Shown here: positions 30,341 through 39,524 of the stretch, piece after piece
How the letters are laid out: the number at the start of each line of letters is the position of its first letter
How positions within the stretch are numbered: position 1 is the first letter of the stretch
Virus record (IMG/VR): IMGVR_UViG_3300021960_000168
Location: 1-41,844 of that record
Reading direction: 5' to 3' (one strand)
Length of the DNA stretch: 41,844 bases
From: a virus
Position numbers and translations under genes: made by a program
Notes under the pieces: model-generated
Seen by the model: the letters and a program-made list of their open reading frames with translations, nothing else
What the model was told of the DNA's origin: nothing
The model's database searches: none

Positions 30341-32191
30341 CTAAAGCATATCAGTCAGCAACAAGGTAGTGGAGTTAACCGCTCGGCCAACCACCCCCCA
30401 GTTAACTGCTCCAGACCACGAGGGCGGTTGGGTCGATGTTGTAGTAAATCCGCTGGTTGTCGGATCAACGTAATAACCAGAGCCAGCGAGTAAGCCAGTG
30501 TTGTTTTGATCTGGCGAACCAGGCAAGCGTACTGATACTGCTGCACCGCTTGCCACGGTGGATTGAGAGATACCGATAAAGTTGTTGGCTGAGTTTAATG
30601 TTGGGAATGTAGATGATCCTACGGAACCCACAGTGGCCTTTCCGTCGGAAGTGTTAGTGTCGTCTGTGTAGCTAATGACAACTCGTTGATTAGAAGAGTC
30701 GTAAACGCAGCCTATACCAAGGACAACATTAGAATCAAATATAACAGAAGTACCAAACCCAATAGTTGTACCAGAAACAGTGCCAACTATAGCTGATCCG
30801 TAGTTACCGACAGATGGATCTCGATAAGCAATTATTACTTGATTAAGAGTTGAATCATAAGCAGTAGCTTCATAAGTAGCTGTATTAGCTAGAAACTCAA
30901 CAAAAGTGCCAAATGTTATAGATGTACCAGAAACGGTACCTACAATCGCACGACCACTAGGTAGCCCAGTATATGCATAATAAGCAATGACTATTTTCTG
31001 ATTAGAGGAGTCATAGACTACCGGCATGTCTTGAGTGTAGGTAGTTGAAAAAACTACTGGACTACCAAAACTAATAGATGTTCCGGAAACAGTACCGACG
31101 ACTGCAGTACCGTAATTTGAATTTCCGACGTCTCTATAAGCTACAACGACTTTGTTGTTAGTAGAGTCAAATCCAGCGTGAAGGTCATTAGTATCACTAG
31201 TTGAAAAAACTACTGGACTACCAAAACTAATAGATGTTCCAGAAACCGTACCTACTATGGCAGTGCCATAGTCGCTATTATTTCGATCTTCGTAAACAAT
31301 GACAACTCGCTGACTAGAGGAGTCATATGTAATGTCCGCATCAGCAGTTGTGTGTGAGTTAAAATCTGTGCTGCTGCCCCACGTACTACTTGTACCGGAA
31401 ATTGTGCCCACAATTGCAGCGCCGTAATTAACACCACTAGCGTCCCGTGAGTAACAAAAAACCACTTTATTGTTAACGGAATCGTAAGTTACACCATGAG
31501 GTGTGGACCATGAGGACTCAACAACAACTTTAGTACCATAAGAAATAGATGTACCAGAAACAGTGCCTACAATTGCAGTGGCGTAATTGGAGTTTCCTTG
31601 ATCTGAGTAAATAATAACAACCTTGTTATTAGCAGAGTCGTAGACTGATGTACCCAACTGGGCATTTCCACTATCGAAAGTAACAGGAGTGCCAAAACTT
31701 CTTTGGGTACTGTCCTCAAGAGTAACAACAACTCTAGCTTTACCTGCATCATCCAAACCAACAGGATTACCTGCTTGAATAACACTGGAAGCTGTAAAAG
31801 TCTGAATAGCACCAGCAGGCTTTGCAGCGATATCAACCAGAGCAGCATTACCACTAGCTAGAGCAGTAGCGGATATAGAAATAGCAGCGTTACCGCTTGC
31901 TAATGCATATTCTGCATTTTCTAGTGCTTGATTCCCACTGGCTAATGCGGTTTGTCCTGTACGCAGAGCAGAACCGTCATTTGCCAGTTTATTGCTGACA
32001 ATAATTAAACCACTGGGGTTTGGAGCTATAGCAACGTCTAACTCAACAACCTCTCCTAGATTTCCAGCACCATCTACTGCAACACCACTGCCAGAAACTA
32101 TATTTCCAGGAGAAGCACCTACAATCGTGTCACCAGGAGGTAGCTCAGTCCGAAGGCCACTAACAGAAACAACAGGACGCCGGAGTACCAT
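30341..32191 (-). CDS. Tail fibre with seven-repeat propeller domain (616 aa), paralogue 2
   Basis: The layout is the same as its neighbours: a short N-terminal domain, ASG-rich segments (ALASGNAAISISATALASGN), seven propeller-like units and a conserved tip (NNTGLLAGSGYYVDPTTSG). The units are more divergent than in the other two copies, for example KVVVESSWSTPHGVTYDS and FVEFLANTATYEATAYDS, while the GTVSGTS turn is kept. Loop positions vary most, as expected for a binding surface. The duplication suggests several receptor specificities. Confidence 0.8.
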   Translation of the reverse strand: MVLRRPVVSVSGLRTELPPGDTIVGASPGNIVSGSGVAVDGAGNLGEVVELDVAIAPNPSGLIIVSNKLANDGSALRTGQTALASGNQALENAEYALASGNAAISISATALASGNAALVDIAAKPAGAIQTFTASSVIQAGNPVGLDDAGKARVVVTLEDSTQRSFGTPVTFDSGNAQLGTSVYDSANNKVVIIYSDQGNSNYATAIVGTVSGTSISYGTKVVVESSWSTPHGVTYDSVNNKVVFCYSRDASGVNYGAAIVGTISGTSSTWGSSTDFNSHTTADADITYDSSSQRVVIVYEDRNNSDYGTAIVGTVSGTSISFGSPVVFSTSDTNDLHAGFDSTNNKVVVAYRDVGNSNYGTAVVGTVSGTSISFGSPVVFSTTYTQDMPVVYDSSNQKIVIAYYAYTGLPSGRAIVGTVSGTSITFGTFVEFLANTATYEATAYDSTLNQVIIAYRDPSVGNYGSAIVGTVSGTTIGFGTSVIFDSNVVLGIGCVYDSSNQRVVISYTDDTNTSDGKATVGSVGSSTFPTLNSANNFIGISQSTVASGAAVSVRLPGSPDQNNTGLLAGSGYYVDPTTSGFTTTSTQPPSWSGAVNWGVVGRAVNSTTLLLTDML

Positions 32192-32225
32192 AATTTTGTG
32201 ACCTTTAAATACACTTTAGCCTGGG

Positions 32226-34085
32226 TCAGATTGACTTGAGCAACATCAAACCGCTCGAAGTAACGGCGCGACCGATATAGTCCCAGGGAACTTGACCATC
32301 CCAACTAGCAGGTTTAGTTGATGTTGTTGTAACACCACTAGTTGTTGGATCTACGTAATAAAACTCGCCAGGTGTAAGACCTGCTGTTGGGTCTGTGTAC
32401 AAAGCTCCAGGTAAATTAACGAGGCAAGGAGAGCCACTCGCCACGGTGGATTGAGAGATGCCGAGAAAATTAGTGTATGAGTTTATGGTCGGTCTGGAGG
32501 TGGTTGCGCCGAGAGTATTAGCTACGATGGCAGTACCATAATTTGCATTACCCTCATCTCTGTAAGCTATAACAGCGTTACTGTTAGTAGAGTCGTAAGT
32601 AATGGATACGTCCTGAGAAACTGCGGACTCAAACACAACAGCAGTAGCAAATGAAATAGAGGTACCGGATACGGTTCCAACAATTGCTGTACCGTATTCA
32701 CTATTACCTGCATCTCTGTAAGCAATAATAACTTTACCGCTACTAGAGTCGTATGTAGACGTAATATCATACACACCAGAAGCTTGAAATTGAACTAAAG
32801 TACCAAAGGAAATAGAGGTACCAGAAACAGTACCAACAATAGAAGTACCGTAATATGAATGCGCACCAGCTCTATAAGCTATAACAACTCGATCATTTGT
32901 GGAGTCGTAAGTGCAGGAAGAGCCAACCATATCACTAGACTCAAATACAACAGCAGTACCAAATGAAATAGATGTACCGGAAACTGTACCGACAATTGCA
33001 GTACCGTAGCTGGAGTTGCCGAAGTCCCGATAGGCGACGACAACACGGTTGTTGGTGGAGTCGTAGGTGGAGGAAAGGTAGTTGGTGTTAGCAGACCCAA
33101 ATACAACAGCAGTACCAAATGAAATAGATGTACCAGAAACTGTACAGACGAGTGCGGTATTGTAACCACCAGCTGCGGCATCATTGTAGACTATAACGAC
33201 TCGGTTATTTGTGGAGTCGTAAGTAGAAGAGGTGTCGAAAGTAGTAGCAGCTTCAAAGACAACGGGCGAACCAAATGAAATAGATGTACCGGAAACTGTA
33301 CCGACAATTGCAGTACCGTAGCTGGAGTTGTTAACGTCGGAGTAGGCGAAGACAACTCGATCATTTGTGGAGTCGTAGGTGGAGGAAAGGTAGTCGGTGT
33401 TACCCGACTCAAAAACAACTGCAGTACCGAATGAAATAGATGTACCGGAAACTGTACCGACAATTGCAGTACCGTAATATGAGTTTCCGACATCGGCGTA
33501 GGCGATGACGACACGGTTGTTGGTGGAGTCGTAGGTAGTAGAAATACGTTGAGAGTTAGCAGATTCAAAAACGACTGCAGAACTCGGAAAACTTAGCGGA
33601 TTACTCGTAACTGTAAGACCAATACTCTGTACCTTACCTGCATCATCTACGCCCACGGAATAGCCGGATGCAACAGCACTAGCAGCTGTAAGCACAGCAG
33701 TAGGGCCACCGCCAACAAGAGTTGGTACTAAATCGAGAGCTGCGTTTCCGGAAGCAAGTGCCCCGACTGCAGTCGAAAGTGCAGCATTACCTGAAGATAA
33801 TGCAGTAAAACTTTCGGTGTTTGCCTTGTTACCCGAAGCAAGTGCAATAGTCGCGTTAACGGAAGCTACACCATCATTTCCAATAGTGTCTCCGACATAA
33901 ATAACTCCACTGGGGTTGGGAGCGACTGCAAAATCAAGCCGAATATTAGGGCCAACACTACCGCCGCCAACCAGACCACTTCCTGCGACTAATTCAGTCG
34001 AAGATCCTCCGGTTTGTACCAGATCTCCTTGAGACAGTTCGGAAACCAAACCATCTTCGATAACTAAAGGGCGGCGGCTGACCAT
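32226..34085 (-). CDS. Tail fibre with seven-repeat propeller domain (619 aa), paralogue 3
   Basis: The third copy again has exactly seven units (AVVFESANSQRISTTYDS and so on, ending TSRPT) between an ASG-rich shaft and a YYVDPTTSG tip. Three residues longer than the others, it differs mainly in N-terminal and loop regions. Its product likely forms a homotrimeric or single fibre arm with receptor-binding propellers. The three genes are consecutive apart from a small gene between paralogues 1 and 2. Confidence 0.8.
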   Translation of the reverse strand: MVSRRPLVIEDGLVSELSQGDLVQTGGSSTELVAGSGLVGGGSVGPNIRLDFAVAPNPSGVIYVGDTIGNDGVASVNATIALASGNKANTESFTALSSGNAALSTAVGALASGNAALDLVPTLVGGGPTAVLTAASAVASGYSVGVDDAGKVQSIGLTVTSNPLSFPSSAVVFESANSQRISTTYDSTNNRVVIAYADVGNSYYGTAIVGTVSGTSISFGTAVVFESGNTDYLSSTYDSTNDRVVFAYSDVNNSSYGTAIVGTVSGTSISFGSPVVFEAATTFDTSSTYDSTNNRVVIVYNDAAAGGYNTALVCTVSGTSISFGTAVVFGSANTNYLSSTYDSTNNRVVVAYRDFGNSSYGTAIVGTVSGTSISFGTAVVFESSDMVGSSCTYDSTNDRVVIAYRAGAHSYYGTSIVGTVSGTSISFGTLVQFQASGVYDITSTYDSSSGKVIIAYRDAGNSEYGTAIVGTVSGTSISFATAVVFESAVSQDVSITYDSTNSNAVIAYRDEGNANYGTAIVANTLGATTSRPTINSYTNFLGISQSTVASGSPCLVNLPGALYTDPTAGLTPGEFYYVDPTTSGVTTTSTKPASWDGQVPWDYIGRAVTSSGLMLLKSI

Positions 34086-34109
34086 TTTTAAATCTCAGTA
34101 ATATAAGAC

Positions 34110-34616
34110 CTAACTAAAGAGGTCCACAGGGGGTTGAATTTCAACGTGCAGTTCAGTAGTACTGACTGCAAGTCCGAGATTGACGAGGGCAGCGTATCCA
34201 CTTCCAGCCGAAACAGTACCTGAAGCAGTACTAAAGCGAGTGAGCTGGCCTTGCGATTTAGACAGATAGTAGTACTGACCAGGAGTGAGCTGAGTATCTG
34301 CTGTGATATTTGCTGCACTAACAACAGCAATATCGTCGAGATTGACGGAAACAGTTGCGTTTTGAACAGCTGCTTGTGCAGTAAGTCCGACTGCCTGATG
34401 TTGGGCAGAATCCACGCCGCTCACTGCAATGGCAGGAACTGCATAAACTCCACTGACATAAACAACTTCACCTTGAATAAGGTTAGCGCCAGCTGTTAAG
34501 TTTATTAGTGACGTAGGCGAAGATGAGGTTACACCGCCGCCATTCACAAGAAAGACAGGAGTATCCCCTGGCTGAAATTCAGTATATTTTCGATTAAAAA
34601 TCGCCCGGTTAGTCAC
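34110..34616 (-). CDS. Beta-rich fibre or decoration protein (168 aa)
   Basis: Strand-turn segments dominate (NLIQGEVVYVSG, AVGLTAQAAVQ, QYYYLSKSQGQLTRFS), with Gly/Ser/Thr content typical of phage decoration or fibre-attachment proteins. The protein at 37802-38281 has a similar pattern (NAVYVTSAGL, GIAADTV, LSPGDFRFLS), so the two are probably distant paralogues. It may form a fibre base or knob. No precise family is assigned. Confidence 0.6.
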   Translation of the reverse strand: MTNRAIFNRKYTEFQPGDTPVFLVNGGGVTSSSPTSLINLTAGANLIQGEVVYVSGVYAVPAIAVSGVDSAQHQAVGLTAQAAVQNATVSVNLDDIAVVSAANITADTQLTPGQYYYLSKSQGQLTRFSTASGTVSAGSGYAALVNLGLAVSTTELHVEIQPPVDLFS

Positions 34617-34664
34617 TACTTACACCCAGACTTCATTCCTTTAATCATAATCGATGTTTTATAT

Positions 34665-34754
34665 TTATTCGTCATCGCGAGGATTAATCGCTATTAAACA
34701 AAATCCCATTAGGTATAAAAACCCGAGGGCTCCCACAGCGATCAAAGTTCCCAT
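34665..34754 (-). CDS. Candidate membrane micropeptide (29 aa)
   Basis: An ATG at 34754 opens one base after the upstream stop and reads MGTLIAVGALGFLYLMGFCL followed by a short acidic end (IAINPRDDE). It is a single hydrophobic helix with a charged tail. The tight fit with its neighbour supports it, but short membrane-like frames can occur by chance. Confidence 0.45.
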   Translation of the reverse strand: MGTLIAVGALGFLYLMGFCLIAINPRDDE

Positions 34755-34755
34755 A

Positions 34756-35265
34756 TCAAGTGGTTGGTTCGGGCGGCCACTCGACAGTCCAGGGGAAGCC
34801 TGACTGCTCGGGGACCATTCTTAAGGTCTCACGATAGAGAGCCCAAGCATTTTTGGCATCAGCATTCAGAGGAGAATCTGTAAGCTGGGTCCAGTCACAT
34901 TCAGTTAGTTTCTTGTTACGTTGGTCACGTACAGAACTTGCCTTACTTGCATCTACGCTCGCTTCATACTCAGCTTGCTTATGCAGTGCAGTAGTTACAA
35001 CACCGTCCTCATCAACAGAGTCAGTGAAAATAGGACCTACTATGTAACGTGTGAACCACTTACCCTCGATCTCTTCAACGCCCGATCGGACGCTGGTTTC
35101 ATAAGGAGAAGTAGTAGAGGCTTGTGGTCCTTCAAAAACAGGGTCCACGCCAAAATTGTTCATCGTTTCACGGCTGATAACCTTGGGAAACGAAGTGTTT
35201 GGGTGGCGACGACGGAATTCAAGATCCGAAATCACCTCGCCAGTTTCGCGAATACGTAATTCCAT
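34756..35265 (-). CDS. Tail fibre assembly-type protein (169 aa)
   Basis: The C-terminal half carries a pattern common in phage tail-assembly proteins: RDQRNKKLTECDWTQLTDS, then NAWALYRETLRMVPEQSG, then FPWTVEWPPEP. Such proteins help fold or attach tail fibres or cover the tail tip. The N-terminal part (ETGEVISDLEFRRRHPN) matches their usual start. It sits directly upstream of the other fibre genes in the transcript, a usual place for such a chaperone. Confidence 0.65.
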   Translation of the reverse strand: MELRIRETGEVISDLEFRRRHPNTSFPKVISRETMNNFGVDPVFEGPQASTTSPYETSVRSGVEEIEGKWFTRYIVGPIFTDSVDEDGVVTTALHKQAEYEASVDASKASSVRDQRNKKLTECDWTQLTDSPLNADAKNAWALYRETLRMVPEQSGFPWTVEWPPEPTT

Positions 35266-35286
35266 AATTCGATTCTACTTTGAAGA

Positions 35287-37179
35287 TTAGGCAATCGCCA
35301 AGAAGAGATAAGTACCTCCACTAGCGTTCATGCCTACAGGCGCTGATGATGTCACTGTAAATCCAGAACTCAACGGGTCGATGTAGTCGGTATTTGTGAC
35401 TTCTGCTGCACTACTGTTGAGGAGCAAGTACGGATCATTGCCACTGGCAATTCCTCGCGCTGAGTCGTAAACGTACCAATCACCAGTGCTGTCGGTGCGT
35501 TTGATTAAAATAAATCGTGCGCCTGCACTGAAGCCGCAGTCAACGTTAATTGCATTACCTGTTCCGGTGTAAGAGCCTACTTTGGATATGCCGGGTAGGG
35601 TTGCGAAGAGGTAGGCGATCATGTTGCCAACATTATTACTGGAACCAAAAGCAGCTACACCAAACGATGTGGACGTTGGACCGGAGGCTCCCCAGTAGTC
35701 TGCAATTCCAACATTGCCATTAGTTGTACTCAAAAAGAGTACGTTGCCGCGACCCCCCGGCTGTGTATAGACAGTCCAACTTTCGCCCGAGACTGAGCGT
35801 GATTTGGCGATTATCAACTCCGGCGTTACACCAAGCCCGTGAGTAATGGACGTTGAGGCGCTAGCAGTCCACGCCACCACGTCGAAGAAGCCGGGGGCGC
35901 GGCGGAACTGCCAGTTAATTGTCTGAGCACCACCCCAGAAAGTGTCTGTGCTAAAACTGTTTTGCAAGTCAAACTTGAAATACAGACTTCCTGCTGATTC
36001 TGCGCTGTTAGCAGTGGAACTCGTGTAACCGTTAGTTAGTCTCGGCACCCAATACTTAGAGCCAGTCGAACCCGTCTGACAGTCAATGTGCAAGTCAGTG
36101 GGAAAGCCGACGCTAAATGGTTGCGAGGTAGTCAAGGCACTGTCAAACACCTCCGTCCCAGCAGTCGGCGGCTTATGCGGACGGCGGATTGCTATGTAGA
36201 TGTAGGTAGCGCCAGGATCATTCTGAGATCCATTAGTAATGAAACCAGTAGGAGTAAGATCACCAAATACATTGCCTGCGATTTCTGCAACATTGGTATT
36301 TGCTTCTAGCTGTGCGTCAACTCCACCAACAATCATGCCACGCATTATATCATTCATTCTCCACTCACCAGTGCCAGTAGTTTTTTTGGTAATCAAGAAC
36401 TGAGGCTCAAAACCTAAGTCTACGGATTGAGCACTGCCTGTCGCCGTATAGCTCCCACACTTAATAATGCTTTCATCTTCATTCGTGCCAAACGATGCGT
36501 CGTCATGAGCGAAGACGTAGGCGACATATGTATCACCATTGGTATTTACATCATTAATAGTTCCTAACGTAAAATGAGTGCTAGTAGGAGCCGTGTTATT
36601 CCAATAGTTAGCACTGGGACCTACTGCCGCATTTGCAAGATCTAATATTACTGCTTTTGTCGCACCTAGACTTCGATGATAAACAAGCCAATTAGTTCCT
36701 GCAGTACTAGTACACTTGACCATTATCATGCCAGGAACACTGCCTAGCGAATGGGCAACAGTTCTACCTGCAGTACCATTTCCTGTATAAGTAACTACAT
36801 CAAAGAACCCCGGCGCTTTGCGGAAAGTCCAAGAGGCGTAGGTGACGTTTAGTGCGTTGACATTGCCGTCATTGCCAGGAACAGTAAACCCGTTTGTATC
36901 AAAGACAAAAGAAAGTTCGGTACTTTCTCCGTTAGGGAGATTACTATAAAGTCTCTTACTAGCACCTCTCGCAGTGTCTACCAAATTGTGCAGGCCTGCA
37001 CCACGCGTTTTTACCCAAACAAGCCCGCCTTCTGAGCTTAAATCAATGCCGTTACTGATGACATTATTTGTTGGATCAGTGCCGGTATACAGAAACGTAC
37101 TAAATACATCATCAACGTAAGTTGCACCACCAGCAGCCCCGGCAGCACCTTGAATTAAACGTAGAGTAGTAGGATCCAT
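35287..37179 (-). CDS. Large tail fibre protein with DUF7483-like repeats (630 aa)
   Basis: The protein has two or more repeats built from segments such as APGFFDVVTYTGNGTAG and APGFFDVVAWTASASTS, followed by H(S/G)LG-x-(V)P(G/E)-(M/L)IM and strands with Trp and Tyr. This repetition resembles the DUF7483 region found in fibre-type proteins of marine phages. A short Gly/Ala run lies at the N-terminus (GAAGAAGG). It would form an extended fibre or spike that contacts the host. The exact family name is from memory and should be treated as provisional. Confidence 0.65.
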   Translation of the reverse strand: MDPTTLRLIQGAAGAAGGATYVDDVFSTFLYTGTDPTNNVISNGIDLSSEGGLVWVKTRGAGLHNLVDTARGASKRLYSNLPNGESTELSFVFDTNGFTVPGNDGNVNALNVTYASWTFRKAPGFFDVVTYTGNGTAGRTVAHSLGSVPGMIMVKCTSTAGTNWLVYHRSLGATKAVILDLANAAVGPSANYWNNTAPTSTHFTLGTINDVNTNGDTYVAYVFAHDDASFGTNEDESIIKCGSYTATGSAQSVDLGFEPQFLITKKTTGTGEWRMNDIMRGMIVGGVDAQLEANTNVAEIAGNVFGDLTPTGFITNGSQNDPGATYIYIAIRRPHKPPTAGTEVFDSALTTSQPFSVGFPTDLHIDCQTGSTGSKYWVPRLTNGYTSSTANSAESAGSLYFKFDLQNSFSTDTFWGGAQTINWQFRRAPGFFDVVAWTASASTSITHGLGVTPELIIAKSRSVSGESWTVYTQPGGRGNVLFLSTTNGNVGIADYWGASGPTSTSFGVAAFGSSNNVGNMIAYLFATLPGISKVGSYTGTGNAINVDCGFSAGARFILIKRTDSTGDWYVYDSARGIASGNDPYLLLNSSAAEVTNTDYIDPLSSGFTVTSSAPVGMNASGGTYLFLAIA

Positions 37180-37184
37180 TTATA

Positions 37185-37796
37185 TCAAGTTGTGTAGTCA
37201 ACAAGAGAAGACGCACGCCAAGTAGATCCTGTGTCGTCAGTGACAAACATGAATAAATGAGTCTTCCCTGTAGTTAGGGTAGGAGCAGTATCTGCGGGCC
37301 ACTTAATTGAACTATCCCAAGTAATCGTGCCGCCAGTGTGCTCAACTTCATAAGCCAAGCTGTAAGAAGCAGCAGGATAAGGACTGATAAAGGTTACAGT
37401 TGAATCAGTGCTTAGAGTGGCAGTAAAGTAATTACCTGAGGCCACGGGTATGCCGCTTCCGTTTGCACCCAATGCAGTAACAACGGAACGGAGCTGACCG
37501 TCAAGAATACCACCTGAAATAGCAAGTTTGGTATTAGCAGTAGTCTCCGCCGCAGCTGCATCAACAAGCGCAGCGTTACCAGAAGCAAGAGCAACACCGG
37601 CATCAACAAGCGCAGCGTTACCAGAAGCAAGAGCTTCGTGAGCTAAATCTCCACTCGCACTAGCCGCATAACGTACATCGAGAACACCAATATCTACTCG
37701 CTGGTTTGTAGTGCCAGAGGCTCTAACGATCGGGAAGAAGTCACCACTTGCAACCGTTGTGATCGCACCTAAGTCCGAAATCTTTTGGCTAGCCAT
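37185..37796 (-). CDS. Tail fibre protein with ASG repeats (203 aa)
   Basis: The N-terminus (KISDLGAITTVASGDFFPIV) is a typical cyanophage fibre start. Residues about 47-80 contain three ASG-type repeats (EALASGNAALVDAG, VALASGNAALVDAA) like those in the propeller fibres, suggesting a shared trimerisation shaft. The C-terminal part is beta-rich (YSLAYEVEHTGGTITWDSSI) and looks like a small binding head. It lies five bases from the DUF7483-like gene. Confidence 0.65.
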   Translation of the reverse strand: MASQKISDLGAITTVASGDFFPIVRASGTTNQRVDIGVLDVRYAASASGDLAHEALASGNAALVDAGVALASGNAALVDAAAAETTANTKLAISGGILDGQLRSVVTALGANGSGIPVASGNYFTATLSTDSTVTFISPYPAASYSLAYEVEHTGGTITWDSSIKWPADTAPTLTTGKTHLFMFVTDDTGSTWRASSLVDYTT

Positions 37797-37801
37797 GCGA
37801 T

Positions 37802-38281
37802 TTATGCGGAAGCGGTCTCTAGATCAATAGTCGATCCGTTTTCTAATAATAGCGCCTCAAGTGTTATTCCGACACTCGATTCGAGAATAATGACTGACGT
37901 TGGGTTAAGAACAAACTGAGGTGGGGTTATCTCAATAGAAACTGTTGTCGTTGTAATCACTCGACCAACATTAGTTATATAAGCATTTACTGAAACACCG
38001 CTTAATTCACTTACAAACTCGTTGTAAGAAATTAAGGAACCAGGAGTGACGATTGATAGAAACCTAAAGTCACCTGGGGATAAACCAGAGTAACCGCTAT
38101 AAATACCGTCTACGTTAATACGAACAATACCTCCAGTGGAGACTGTGTCGGCAGCAATACCGGCCACGGAGGCTTTGGTTACACTATCAGCCTGTGCATT
38201 TGCGGCTAATCCTGCTGAAGTAACATAAACAGCGTTTCCAGCAGAGATGTTTTCGCTAGCAATTAAACTCGCAATAGCCAT
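37802..38281 (-). CDS. Beta-rich fibre or decoration protein (159 aa)
   Basis: The sequence is dominated by short strands and Gly/Ser/Thr turns (ISAGNAVYVTSAGLAANAQ, INVDGIYSGYSGLSPGDF), with a C-terminal tail that has conserved hydrophobic spacing (NPTSVIILESSVGITLEAL). It resembles the protein at 34110-34616 in pattern. Both may be fibre base proteins. No specific function is visible. Confidence 0.55.
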   Translation of the reverse strand: MAIASLIASENISAGNAVYVTSAGLAANAQADSVTKASVAGIAADTVSTGGIVRINVDGIYSGYSGLSPGDFRFLSIVTPGSLISYNEFVSELSGVSVNAYITNVGRVITTTTVSIEITPPQFVLNPTSVIILESSVGITLEALLLENGSTIDLETASA

Positions 38282-38307
38282 CTTTACTTGAACTTATATT
38301 CTTAAGT

Positions 38308-38436
38308 TTAGCGTTTTCCCTGTCCGCGGTACTTCTTCTTACCTTTACGACCAGGACGTGAGTTAAGACCATTGCCGATGGAAGTGGTCTTGGGTTTTGT
38401 AAAGATGTTGTTACCGCTGGACTTAGCTTTAGCCAT
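38308..38436 (-). CDS. Small basic phage protein (42 aa)
   Basis: The frame starts at ATG 38436 (MAKAKSSGNNIFTKPKTTSI) and ends with a Lys/Arg/Gly tail (GKKKYRGQGKR). The segment F-TKPK-TSIG followed by KKYRGQG matches a small basic protein often seen in cyanophage genomes near structural genes. It may be a DNA-packing or virion protein; the function is unknown. Confidence 0.65.
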   Translation of the reverse strand: MAKAKSSGNNIFTKPKTTSIGNGLNSRPGRKGKKKYRGQGKR

Positions 38437-38484
38437 TTTTATAGATTAGTCGCAGCCAGCTTAGCGAATAACAACAAGCTGTCA

Positions 38485-39324
38485 TCAAGTATTCGCGTCA
38501 ACCCAAGCTGTGCCATTCCAAACCTTGAGTGCGTTGGCTGTGTCGTCATACCAGCCCTCACCTGCGACCTGAGCAGAAGGCGCAGTCGCTGAGTAAGCGA
38601 AGGAGCGACGAGGTCCAGTCTCATACCAACCAGAGGTGACGGCGTCATATACAAACAGAGAGCCCACGAGTTCGCTGAACCAAAGAGACCCATCTCTAGG
38701 AGGTGCGTTGGTTCCAGTTCCAGAAGGAGGAGTATCACTTTTGAGAACGATTGCTTCGGCATTCGTCTGATACCAATCCGGGTCGGACACTGAACCGCCC
38801 GACGCATAAACCAGCATGCGACCTTGATTTACGTCAAACCAGAGATCACCAGTTGAGTAGCCAGTTCCGGGCTCACCGGATACCGTTACAGAAGCGCCAC
38901 CACCACCACCACCACCTGAAGTATCGGTGCCACTAATAATGACATTATTACCGCTATACGTGATAGTGACGGATCCTTCATCGAGGAAGTGACCTGAAAC
39001 AACGTTGTCGTACACAGCGTCGTAATCGACGTTGACAACAGTGCCGCCTTGAGTCAGGTAGATACCAGAACCAGCTCCAATAGAACCTCCTCCACCTCCT
39101 GAGATTCCAGATATAGATGTATTGAGATCTTCGAGAGCTCTTACGACACCTTCAAAGTTGGACGGGTAGCCGTATGAGCACCTGGAATAAGATGAAGTTC
39201 CCACGCCGCTAATAGTCCCGATAAGTTCTTCAATAACAGTAACAATCCCGAAGAAACTCTCCTCATGAAGAGCGCGGGGCCTTGCACCATGTGTTGGACA
39301 AGGAGGAATATTTATCTCAGGCAT
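38485..39324 (-). CDS. Tail protein with Gly-rich hinges (279 aa)
   Basis: The protein begins PEINIPPCPTHGARPRAL, then has two poly-Gly hinges (ISGGGGGSIG and SGGGGGGGAS) separating beta-rich parts, and ends with repeated WYDDTANALKVWNGTAW-like strands common in phage tail-fibre tips. It is the first large gene of the minus-strand fibre region and has its own ribosome-binding site. A role as a fibre attachment or tip protein is likely. Confidence 0.65.
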   Translation of the reverse strand: MPEINIPPCPTHGARPRALHEESFFGIVTVIEELIGTISGVGTSSYSRCSYGYPSNFEGVVRALEDLNTSISGISGGGGGSIGAGSGIYLTQGGTVVNVDYDAVYDNVVSGHFLDEGSVTITYSGNNVIISGTDTSGGGGGGGASVTVSGEPGTGYSTGDLWFDVNQGRMLVYASGGSVSDPDWYQTNAEAIVLKSDTPPSGTGTNAPPRDGSLWFSELVGSLFVYDAVTSGWYETGPRRSFAYSATAPSAQVAGEGWYDDTANALKVWNGTAWVDANT

Positions 39325-39335
39325 TCGACATCCAA

Positions 39336-39344
39336 ATCCTCCTT
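39336..39344 (-). promoter_or_regulatory. Shine-Dalgarno sequence of the tail protein gene
   Basis: On the minus strand AAGGAGGAT precedes ATG 39324 with 11 bases between. It is slightly long but the core GGAGG is strong, and it supports this start over others. Confidence 0.5.
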
Positions 39345-39365
39345 GTTCGATTTTAATCTATTTAT

Positions 39366-39524
39366 TCAAACTTGAGGCTTATCTTTGACCTCAACCTCGT
39401 CGCTGTTTGTGTGAACAGCAAAATCTTCAGCTAATTTCCAGGCAGGTACTCCAAGCACCGAACTTCTTTCCCTCAGGAACTTCCAAGAAAGTTTTTCGGT
39501 TGGTTTAGCAAAAACCTTGGTCAT
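39366..39524 (-). CDS. Hypothetical protein (52 aa)
   Basis: The frame starts at ATG 39524 (MTKVFAKPTEKLSWKFLRER) and ends at TGA 39366. It has a basic N-terminal half and an acidic C-terminal tail (SDEVEVKDKPQV). It sits alone at the start of the minus-strand block. No family is recognised. Confidence 0.55.
   Translation of the reverse strand: MTKVFAKPTEKLSWKFLRERSSVLGVPAWKLAEDFAVHTNSDEVEVKDKPQV

Noticed and set aside
28430-33560. CRISPR-like array of regular repeats
   Set aside because: The repeats are in frame and encode ~52-residue protein units; there are no short identical repeats with unique spacers.
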